Assembly: GCA_013396755.1 (NCBI GenBank) | Contig: VWZF01007170.1 | Span: forward strand, 163,294-227,293 | Source of the DNA: Sclerurus mexicanus | Lineage: Eukaryota; Chordata; Aves; Passeriformes; Furnariidae | Length of the DNA: 64,000 nucleotides | Direction: 5' to 3' | Shown: piece after piece, positions 11,292-23,200 of the stretch | Position numbering within the stretch: position 1 is the stretch's first letter | Layout of the letters: every line of letters starts with the position of its first letter | Notes under the pieces: model-generated | Told to the model about the DNA's origin: nothing | Seen by the model: only the letters and a program-made list of their open reading frames with translations | The model's database searches: none | Program-made: the position numbers and the translations under genes

Positions 11292-14200
11292 CTGGGAAAA
11301 AATCGGGAGGGGTAAGTTTGTGAACGATATGGAAACACGGACCTCGCGCATTCAGTTCTTAAACATTAAACAGCATATTAAGCCTGTACCTGTGGTACCT
11401 CCTGAGAACTGTTTGACAATCAGTCCATGTGTTTATTTGTCAGATTTGAATGGAATTTGCTCAAAGAAGTTTCAGGACTAGTCTCAGAAACGGTTCAAGC
11501 AGACACAGCTACAGGTTTGTTCTCTACTACAGAGCACTTTCCCAGTGGGAGGGAAGGGTGAGACAGAGCTGGGGGATCCGCAGTCCGTGCCAGGATTGGA
11601 ACATCAACACACACTGATGGATTTGCACGTAGGCACTGCCACCACAAATGTTTCCTGCTACGGTGGATGCAAACCTACCAACATTTAAAAAAGGCATAAA
11701 TTCAACTAACCTGGAGACTTAAAAATCACAGGCTCAGTTCTCCTCCATGCCCAAACTGCAGCTGTTAAGAAGTTTCATGATGGCTTTAGCATCAGCTCCT
11801 CACTTAGGCACAGACACTTCTGGCAGTGGAGACTGATGGATGTGGCGGGTGCAGAAGATGCCTTTGCTGGGCTCATGCCAACAGACAGCTCTGCTCCGTA
11901 CGGAGGAGCCTGGGGTGGATGTCTGCAGCCACAGTCGGTCACTGCCACAGCTGCCAGAGCCCAGCACCAGCCTTGGCACAGCTTCTTCTTCAGCAAGAAG
12001 CAAAGTCTTTCTTTTTTAACCACTACTATTGTCATCATAATTAGCTGGTCTGTTATTTCTGTCTGGCCCCAAATACATTCTTAAGTGGCTGCAATTATTG
12101 TTGAACAGAATCTGTAACATTTGTTTGTCTAACTTGAGGTAATAAATCATTTGATTCTACAGCAATGAAAGTTAACAGAATGTTCAATGTCTAAGCAGTG
12201 AAAGTTGCTCACATTGTTAAAGCCTCAGATATGGCAATGACCACCATGAATTTGTTACTGCTTATCTCCTTTATACGGGGTAACACATTCTGATTACCAG
12301 AATGCTCCATGAAAAAGGAGTCAATAATTTAAATAACATTTGCTGTCTAGCTATGAAACTAATTTTATAGGTTGATCAATAAAAAGCAATGCCTATATCT
12401 TGCCTTAAATTACTTTCCTTAGGTAATCAAATAGTTTAATTTCAAAAAGGACAAGAGGTTGACCTCTATTAAAAACTTAAAAAGTAGGGGGTTATTTCCT
12501 GTGATCTGAGTAACCTTTCTGTGCATACAGTTCTACTAACTTGGCCTGACTCGTGCTGTACACTAGAAAAAAAGGCTGAGAGAAAACAAAGCTCTTTAGA
12601 AATACATTGGGGTTTTACTTCATGGAAAAAAACCTGCAGTGTAAACTAAAAGACCAAGTTGGCAGGAAAACAAATGAGGATACACAAGCCATGGAAATGA
12701 AGGTCACTGATTAGGAAAGGATCCTCAGTTCTCCAAGGAGGTGAGGGCTGGGGATGGTTTTTCAGAAACAGGAATAAGGGTAACTTTGAATATGGACCTT
12801 GATATTTATTTGCCAATGTGCTTGTATTGCAGACATCACTTATTTATCCCACTCGACAGATAACACCACACAATACGGCTCAGCAAGTCTTTGGGTAAAC
12901 ATCTGCAAGCAGCAAATTATCTCCAAACAAATGGTTCCTTTTTGTTCACTTCCTTTTGGCAATATTTTCAAGCACTTACTTTTTAGTTAGAGAATTTTCG
13001 ATCAATGTTAGATATTTATTTTTGATTACCTGAATGCATTGCATGTGCTGCAGGATCTAGTTACCTTTTTATATGTCTCCAAAGCTCCCCAAATTTCAGT
13101 GCTTCAAAGCTGTTGATAATTTTGGGTTGCGATTGCTTTATATTTGACTTGTGTGCTGCAGATGAACTCTGAACTAGCTGGGCATGACTCAGTGTGCAGT
13201 GATACAAAAACCAAAAAGCACAAAGACTGTGGCCTCGATTTCCGCTGAGATTAATCTACATTTGCCCCCTGCTTCCCTGTGGTGGGAATTTTTAGGGTGT
13301 GAGTGTTTTGGAAAAGAATCCCAATTCACCTTGAGAGCCCAGGAGGCAACTCTGCTGAGTCTGGAACTTACCAGGGAACCCCCACATTTGGGTGCCCAAG
13401 GTCAGCTGAAATTCAGTGAGACAGTACTGGCTAAAATCCTTAAAATCCCTTGGAAACACCAGTCTAATGGTTTTATAATGACCCAGTGGAACCAGAGTCA
13501 GAAAAGATGACTATGACAAAAGCCTACGAGATCATCAGAAGTTATTTTTAAATAAGCCAATTCAAGAGGAAGGAAAATTCCCATTGAAGGCAACATGGAT
13601 TTTTCATGAATGAGAACTTCAGGATATGGACAGTATTTTTTGGGTGTTGACAGTTCGCAATACTTTCTCAGTAAAAATTTCTTGCAGAGGAAAATGCTGT
13701 TTCTGTTCCAAGAAACTTATCTAAATCAGGAAAGAAGGAAATAAGAGGCAGAAGCTTTAACATCCAGCTATTATGGTATATTGCAAGCTGTTAAGATGCA
13801 TTTGGTTACGTACCAAAAGCTGTGATTTGTGTAGTGAAAAGCTGCAGAGAGATGTGGCTCGTAGAAAAAATGACAAAGGAAATGATTAGCAGTAAACCTC
13901 GGGAAACATTCAGAGAACGGGAAGAAACAGAAATGGGAGTGTGAAATTAGATATGACTTTGAAGAGGCTAAAACAGCCCCAAAAGTGCTGTTTGAAAGCT
14001 CACAGAGAGAACTGCAAAGGGAACTGATGAGGGCAGGGAAACACAAAACCAGGGAGCTGTAGCAGGACTTTCTTACGATACAATGAAATTTAGTGACAGA
14101 GGGCCAAAGAGTTGAAATGATTAAGGTGAGAGAGAATGAAAAGTGATTTGGACACCACTTTTAACCCTCTCTGATACACAAGATCATTGTTTGAAGTTTT

Positions 14201-17200
14201 TTATGAGCTATTTGTGACTGTGCCAAGAGACTACCGTGTCTCCTTCCTTCCATTTCTTAATCCAGATTTTCCTTATGTTTTCATTCATTGGCACACAGCT
14301 GCTTCTTTTGGTTTGAAAATTCTGCAGGAAGCTCTCCTAAGTCAGAAAATGTTCCCAGGGACGGGGAAAGGCCGATTGCCCCAGAGTTCTGAGTGTCCAC
14401 AGCACCACTTCGTGTAAACTGATGTTCTTTTCTATCTTGGGGGAAAATACTTTGTTTATTTACTTACAGATTTGGATGCTTCTTTCATGTTTCCTAACAA
14501 TAATTACAATACTTTTTTGTGTTCCTCACACATGAAATTGCCATCTGCATGTCTCTACATTTTAGTATCTTTGAATAAGCGCATTTTTCATTTAAATACG
14601 CATTCTAAAATCTTACTATGGTAAATCAGGCAAAGATGTGGCTGAGTGAACCACTGTGCCACTGCTGCTGCTGAGGCAGATGCGACTCAGCAGTTTGAGG
14701 CAGATGTGAGTCAGCAGTTTGAGGGTTTTCTTCTGAGACTGTCACAAGTATTGTAGTCACCAGGCTTTTGGTTCAAAGCCTGCAGGGATTGTCTGCAGTT
14801 CTTGGGCTGATTACGAAACGTTTCTTTGTTCTAACAGAGAGCAGGATTTGTGTAGCAGTCGAATATGAACTATTTCTTGGTACTATTCAGTGATAAACCT
14901 GTAAATTTTGCTGATCTCAGAATGCAGCCAAATTCCTGAACACAGTGTTTGAAGAAGCAGCAGGGAGTTGAGGCTTTAAATTTTCTGTAAAGAAAACACT
15001 CAGAAAAGAGAAAAGTGAATGCAGCAACATCTCTGAACTCAAAGACTGGTTTTATTGCACCCGGGCTAGCAGAATCTGGGACTTTAAAGGTATATCCTGC
15101 CACAAACACTGCTGTATCCCAAACACTGCAGAAGATAACATACCAAAGTTCAATCCATGACATGTAAACATCCTCCAACATTCCCTTTTGAGCTTTTTGT
15201 GTATTTGACACCAACCTGCTTGAGTGAATTTGCTCTGTTTATAAATCTGGCCTATCCCAATAAGGTTTGGAGTATTTTCTTTCCTGCCCAAACAGAGACA
15301 TCCAACTCGTTCTCCTTAAAGCTTCTTCTTATGAAGATTTCATTTTCAGCTCAGATACATATAAACGTTTTAAAGATGCCTGAAGTTCTTTAGCACAGCA
15401 CTCACCACTGACGGTGGGCGTGTGTCAGTGGCCCAGAGGAATCCAGCGGGGAGGGAGAAAACCTCCTACAATAAAGCCTGCCAAATCTCACTTACCCAAA
15501 GTGTATCTCGCAAAGTTACCACAACTGAAAGGACGCTGTAAGGAGAGTTTGGCGTTGCTGTTAACGGCAGGAAACATTTCTGTTGTACAAGGGAGGTGCC
15601 GCCACTGCTGACACACAGTCCCTCTGCCTCACCACCACTGAATCCAGAATGCAAGAACTGGTTTGCCATTTGCATTGTTTTATAGCACCAACAGTAAGAG
15701 CAACTCTTTGGCTTTGTGGTGATGAGTTCAGAGTCCCGTTTGGAGTGGCTGAGACAGAGTGAGGCTGCACTGAGCAGCTCAGGGGCAGCAAAGCCAGCAG
15801 CTGTGGCAGTGGGAGTGCTTCCATTCTGTTGCTGTCACAGTTAATTTGTCAGCCTCCTACTGTTCTTACATGGACTTCTTGCCTTTTTATGTAACATGCA
15901 AAAACAGCTGTTTCAATATCAAAAGGCTGAACTGTTTTATAGGATTTGTGGCAAATTCCAAACACTTCACAATGAAAAGCTTTCTACATGTAATGTTCCA
16001 GCTGGAATTATCTTTCTCTTTCCCTTCTCTTCTTCTTTGTAGAGCTGCACGAGAGCCAGCACCCCTGAGCAAGCAGAACTAACATAATTTCACCAGGTAA
16101 TGACAGATTCACTTATAATTAGAGCATCAGGCTGGATCTCTTTCGGTTTCACAAACTTGTTTTCGTATAAAGATATTGGTACGCAGGATTTCTTGAAGTG
16201 ATTTAAACATTGCAGTATTCCTGCAGCTAGCAAAGTCCTCAAGCTAATATGAACTGGTTCTGAAATCTTGTTTCAGTGAAATCATCCTGGTTGTATATTC
16301 ATCCAGTTCTTACATAAATACAGTTTTGCAAGGTCAGAGCTCTTCCAGAAACAAGAGCGTGTGAGACAGCTGAGACACAGGACTTCAGTTCCATTCCACA
16401 TGAGGTATTACAGTCCCACATTCAGATCCGTGTCATATCTGACTCTCAAATCCACGAGAAAAGCCACTCTCTAGCTGGCAACAAAGCTTTTTCAAAATTG
16501 TTTTCAAAATATAAACTCAGTTTTTACAAGTAGCTATGGTGCTTTTTTGGAGAAAGAACAGTTCTGAATAAAGACAGTGAGATTTTTGTTATCAAGAAAT
16601 TAAAGGATTTTCCTAGAAAGGACTGATTTTATATATTTATATGGATTTGCTTCAGAGACTTAAGAACAAGTGATTAAAAATCAGAAGTTCTTTACAGATC
16701 TCTGTTTACAAATTATTCCCAAAAAGAAAAAAGACTATTGATAAATCCAGTTCAACACAGTCAATTCCATTATGTGGATTGTTGTCCTCCTGCATTCCAA
16801 ACTGTCAGATTATTCACATCGTACCAATTTCCTTCAACACAAACCAAACACTGCTGAAGACATGGCTTTGCAGGCTGCCAGTCCCCTTTCTCCACTTAGC
16901 AGTGAATTTTGAGAGGCCTTTTTCTCATCTGTCAAAGTTAAATATATTACAAAATGCAAAACACTGGCATGTTTTGCATAGCGCCCTAATAGGTTTGTAT
17001 AATTTCTCCTCCCCCATCTAAGCCAACAGAAAATACACCAGCAATGTATTTTCCCTTCCTGAATTAATGCAGAGTCCTCAGGGATCATCGTGGTCAAAGG
17101 TTTGCACAAGGAAATGTCTTCTGGGAACTCGACTTGTTTGAAGTGGAAGAAACCATATTGTGATACCACATTTTTACTGAATGAAACACAATGCCAGGAG

Positions 17201-20200
17201 GAATTGTAGGTGATTTTAAATGAAACTATACATAACAACACACTCTCAGCAGCATGTTTGTTTTTAGAACAATAGCATTTGGTTGTGTTTGATTGCTCAA
17301 ATGTAATTCAATAACAGAATACTCCACGTTGCTCTGCGGAGGAGCTGAATCCAGAACATTCAGCACATTCCTCCCATCGATATCTGCAGTTCCATGTTAA
17401 GCCAAAATACACACAAATCAGTGGGATAAAATTTTATTTGTGCAACATCACTAACTTAATAGTGTTGGCCAAAGTAAGAGACCTTCGATGTGCCTGAAAT
17501 GGAGGTCTGACATCTGAGATTCTCAGTGGAAAGGTGCCTAAGTGAACTAAAGTCACAAAACAGAGGAGCAACATCACTCAGAACCAAAGAGAACATGCTG
17601 ACTGCCTTCAGAAAAGCTGAAAGTTCAGTGTCTTTTGCAGTGAAGTGCTGGACCGTGTGCAGTCTGACACCTGGGCTTGCAGATCCCTATTTTGCTCAAA
17701 GAATAATATGAAAAGATAATACGAAAGGAGCAGCTGAGGAAACCTGAACAGGGCACATTCAGCAGACACACGGTGCCTGTTTTCCTCAGGCATCAGGAGA
17801 CCACCATTTTCCTGGGAAATGCATTCTTTTTTCCCCCTCCCTTTTAAAGGAAAACATTATCTTGCACAAATGAAAAACCAATAAAAGCACCATACCCATC
17901 CTGGAAGCCCAATACCACATGGATTTTGAAATTGTTCTGGAGTCAAAGCCATTTGTGTGTGATTATCAAGCCACACAATCTAACTGCAGGTTTAAAAAAA
18001 TCTCATGCCGAATTTTAGCTCTTGCCAGAGAAATTCCACCCTTCCTGTTTTCCCAAAGACAGTCCTGATTTTGTTTGCCACCTAAAGGAACTGCTGGTTC
18101 AGCAGGCATTTCCAGTCTCCATCATTAACATCGGGTCATTTACATTTTCAGTTTCTGTTTGAAACTGAGAAAAGGGCAAACAACTTTAAGGAAGTTGAAA
18201 ACTGCTAAAAAACTGTGTGTTAATAAACTCACTCCTATCCTGCAGTGCTGAGCACTTTCCTGTTTGAACAGGAATTAAAAGTGTCAATTATATCATATAA
18301 AATATCATATTAAGTAAGAGCACTTACCTCCACTTAGGATAATGACAGCTATAAATATTGCCAGGTCACTGTCGTCTAATTCCAGTGCATTGAACTTCAC
18401 AGCAAACTCAAACTTGGGCTCCATAAAGTCACAAAAAGGTTTTCTCAGGCTCTTCAGGAACTCCCGCGTCATGAATCCTTGTCCTTCAGATATAAGAACT
18501 CCGTCTTTGTTCATGAGAGAAGCCAGGAGAGTATATATGATCTCGTGGACCCCGTATTTCAGGAGAGTTACTTGATCGTTCAGGTCGAGACTGACGAACC
18601 CCGGGATGTTCTTGGCAAACTCCGTGATCTCCTGCACGGCCTCCACGGAGCGGAACTGGCAGCGCTGGAAGATGCGGATGGCCACCTCCTTGTTCTCCTC
18701 CTGCAGCGGGGACACGTGCTTGCACTTGATCTGGTCTTCCCCCATCATTAGCGAGTTCATGTCATAAATTACAAACGGCTGCAAGAAAAGGAAAAGTCCC
18801 TTTACTTCCAGGAGCCCTCGGCAGGAGCGTTTGCCCCCCGGGCAGCGGGAGTGGGCGAGGGGCAGCAGCCCCCCGGAGCCCCAGAAGCACCGCGGGAGGT
18901 TGAGCCGAAGAGGGAGATCTCCCCAAACTCTTAGAGCAAAGACCCTCCCAGTGTTAAAGGAAAGGCCAAACAGTGCTTGGGATTTCTCTCACACTCTGTG
19001 AATGTGCATTGTGAAAACACTTGGGACTTCGGCTGACACGGTTTGAAATCATTTTAATGACTTGGGGGAGAGGGGCAAGGAACACTATTTTAACAAATCC
19101 ATGATTTTTGCCTTTTTTTTTTCTTGTTTGCTTTTTGTTTTACAAACGTTCTGTAATTCCAGATTTCGAAATTTGGAATGCACTTCTGAGCCTATCTCTT
19201 CTTTTTTGCAAAAACACAGATTTTGCTCACTTTCCTTTCTTTTTCTTTTCTTTTTGGATGACATTTTGATTCCTTCATATACTGCCCTGTTGTTTTCAAG
19301 GTCTAACCTCCTCGGAAATACTGCAAGCAACATCAACTTTCTGGTATTGATTATCTGATAAATGTAACCTTTTGCTATTCCTTCCTTTAAAAATAGTCAA
19401 GTTAGAATATATTTACACTCACACAACTTGTCTATGGGAAAAACCCCATAAATAACATGGTATAAACTACAGCAACACAATTCAGAACACAAGAATGAGT
19501 CTAACTCCGAAATAAACTCAACTGGAATAAATTGATTTTAAAGGCAGATTAGAAAAGCAGTGCCAGAATATGTTCATTAGGATCTGGAAACAATCTGTTT
19601 TGGAATATCCAAAATTAGCTTCTGGTTTTAAAGAAGTGGTTAAGTGAGAATTTCTCAAATTTATTTAAAGACTCTTTTCTTTAGACAAGAAATGACTGAC
19701 TAGTTCATCAGTGCACTGAACAAATGTCCACTGATATGAGTAGGTTTGCCAACATACTTGATTAATTAATTAAAATTCAAGGAATGATACACCAACAATT
19801 GGACTAGAGAAATGCTTTTTAAAATTATAGATCCTTTATTGCCTCAGATTCTAACGCATTATTCCTACAGGTGCTCATTCTCATGGTTTCCTATGCACGA
19901 AATGTTGCAGAACAGACTCAAAAATAACCCAACCCTTCGTGCCCATAGTGGCTGCTCCTCTCCCACACAAGCAGGTTTTAGAAAATCCTACAGTTCTGTT
20001 CCTATTTGACTGAACCAGTCTGGAAGCCAAGTCAGTCCCCACAGAGCTGAAATGATTGTGCTGACACAGGAGCATTTCAGCCTCCAAACTTGTTCTAGAA
20101 TCTGTCCCAAGCCAGGAGGACAAGGCATTTTCCAAGGTGTGAGGCTGTTTTGGCAGCAGCAAAGCCATCCTGCACACACACAAATGCACATCCACAAACA

Positions 20201-23200
20201 CACGCGTGTATGTGCACACACGTGTGGCACAGTGGAACGCCACGACTGCAGAAGATCATTTAAAAATGCATCTTTTAGGTGATTTCTTTCTGTTTTTTCT
20301 AGTGGAGCACCAAGTAAAAGAAATCTAATCTGGCACACTTAAAAAACTTCTAATAAAAGAGAAAAATTTAATTGATGGCATATTTATGGTTTTTTCCCTC
20401 TCACGCACACACATATATATATATTCACATATATATATATAAATTATATGTATAAATTCGTATATATAATTCACATATAAATATATAGACATAAATTAAC
20501 ATATATCTATATAAATTGACATCCATATAAGCTCACATATATATAAATTCATATATGTATAAAAAACTGCCATATATACATATAAAAAATTCACGCACAC
20601 ACATACATATATCCCTCTAATTCATGGGCCCAGATGTTTGTCAAGTCCCCAGCACAGCAGAGCAGCAATACACGTGTTGATTGAGTTGTGTGACAACTTC
20701 AGAGAACCTTCCAGGCCAGAACTGGGGTTTGGGGATGTGCCTGGGAACTCCCAAACAAACTTCCCGGAGGTGCGTGGCAAATGGAAGGTGAGAGCGCTGT
20801 GGGAGACCCTGCCCAACGCCCTGCCACCTTCCCCCGTGGGCAGCTGCAGCAAAAGGGATCAGGCCTGCCCACGTGTTTAGGGTGAAGAGAACTAAAGAAG
20901 ACACATAATTACACACCTCACTTCTATTCCTTTCCCCAGTGCAGGTACATGCTCTATTCATTCTTTCCCAATAACTATGGTTCTGATACAGAGAGGGAAC
21001 TGCAGAAAGACTTGGAAAAAGCAATGGCCTTCAAGTGGCCTCAGCATAGCAGTTTCTGGAGAATAAACAAACCATGCTAGTTCTAACCTTACATATTCCA
21101 TGCTGAGTGTTATCCAAACTGTATGTTTACCATATCTAAAGTTTTTACGTGAGAGGTGCAACCAATTCAGTGACAACACTGAAATTAGTATTTTAACTGT
21201 TTTTAAAGAAAGGAAGAAAGTCTGAAATACATCCAGATTCTTTCCTGTCTTTGAAATTATTAAAGAAAATAAAATACAGTCTCTGTTATAATCCTGACAA
21301 TAAAATTTATGGCAGTGATCCTAGAAAATATATCAAAGTAAGAGTTACAAGTTTTGGAAAACTATTTTGCTCTTTTGGTATTAAAATAGTGACAAAATGA
21401 CAAAATTTAAAACCTACCAAAATGATCAGGTCTTATTTATCCTCCCCTATGACAGAGAAGATGCATTGCCAGTGAAGTTTCCTCGGCAACCCACAAATAC
21501 ATGTATCAGTATTTCTTACGTTTCCAAGACTTTCTTGTGCATTCTCCTAAAATTCATATTGCACCACCACAGAACCATGATCCGAGCTGGGATAACCCAG
21601 CTAAAAGCAGGAAGACATCAGAGCATCGTAAGAAGGAGCATCACAGCTCAGCCCGGCCGTGTGTTGGTGCTGGGAATGATCTGACACTTAGGAAAAGGAG
21701 GATTCCTTTGGGGACAGCTACTGCTGATAACACCCTGTGACATGGATGTTTGACTAGGATAGCAACCAACTCCTGACAGCTGGATATCCACCTCAAACAG
21801 ATAGTGTGGGAGATAACCTTTGGGGAAGGAGAAGGAAAACGGGAAGAGAGGATCAGAGAATAGAAAAAGGTTAAGATGACCTTCAAATTCTTGTACTGGT
21901 TTCAAGTATTTTATTAGGTGAACTTGAAGTTTTTTCAAATAATGTTTACTTATTCTATCTAAAAACATTTCCTGTGTTTCAGACACAGCTTGACATACGT
22001 AACTGCCAACAGCAGAGGTTTTTTCTGCCTTTTTTTTTTGTTTTGTTCTGTACAAAAGAGATGTGTTGTCAATGTGGTGAATCATTTGCTCAAAAGAAAG
22101 GAAGGAAAAAAGAGGCAACTAACTGATTTGTCTGTGGTCTTTCCCGTCAAGATCGCCCTCGCCTTGGCTTTGGTCAGAGGGAAGGACTTGATGTAGGAGT
22201 CGTACAAGTGCTTGGCGAGCGCTCGCAGGTCGGCGGACTCGGGGTTCAGCTGCTCGATGTCGCTGGAGATCTCGGCCAGGAGCTTCTCCTTCTCCGCCTG
22301 CGGCATCCGCCCGAACCTGATGGCTGAAGAACACGACAAGGAGTCACCGCGCCTGCAGCGGCACCGCACAGCCCTCGGGGAGCTCCTCGGGCACCTCTGG
22401 CCGGGGGCTCTCGAGGCTCGTGTTACACAGGGGTCGGGCAAGAGAAAAGAGCATTTTCTCCAGTAACACGGGCAAAACAGCTCGAGTGCTTTAAAGAGAT
22501 ATAAACAAACGGGTCTCGAAGAGGAAATAACATATTGTGCTTAGAAATGCAAATCTATTGTCAGCTCACCTGACAGGGTTGGTGAAACCCCCTGTTTTTA
22601 CCTCCAATCTAAATAAAATGTAAAGAATATTTAAGATATTAAAATTCTGTTGGCTTAGGGTAGGAACCACCTTTCAGCCTCGTATTGTTTTGGGCAAATC
22701 ACCACATGGATCTCAGATTCTTCATCTGTTTAGGAACAAAACCCTCACATGCCTTGAAGAAATAAACTCCTAAATAGTTCAGTAGAACTTAATGTAGCAA
22801 GTGCTTTCTACAAAATGTTACCATAAGAATTATGGAATGAGAAGGAAGGTTTTACAGGGAATGAAATAACCAGAAGAGGTTGAGTTCTTCACGGTGCCTC
22901 TGTGTACATGGAGTATTGAAAGAACAGCAAAGGGTTCTACCTCATCATATGATCTCACAGTTGCTCAGTCCCAACCCAGGGCAGTCTCTAAACCTCCTAC
23001 TTTTACACCCCTGTCCTTACCGTCCAAGACACTGTTTATTCATATGAGGACTGAACTTGGTTATATTTCAAATGAGCTATCAAGATCAAGACTGATTTAT
23101 CATATGATATTTCAGCAAACAGAGTTTATTTTATGAAAACAAAATAGAACAAAAGAGCATCAAAATAAAAAAACAGAAGGAAGAAATAAAAGTTTGCATT

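Larger units (their letters stand above)
18779..22123 (-). other. PPARG: PPARG intron between coding exons 4 and 5
   Basis: This 3.3-kb intron starts with the atypical donor GTTAGT at 22123 and ends CTTGCAG at 18779. Read through, the frame continues 13 codons past Ser243 to TGA at 22084-22082. The intron contains a 29-bp strictly alternating purine-pyrimidine tract (20198-20226) and an AT-dinucleotide-rich block (20401-20615) flanked by 15-bp direct repeats. GC-richer patches lie at 20690-20870 and just upstream of exon 5 (18800-18910). Confidence 0.9.

Noticed and set aside
18342..18751. Plus-strand frames opposite the large PPARG exon
   Set aside because: They are antisense shadows of a conserved ligand-binding-domain exon on the minus strand.
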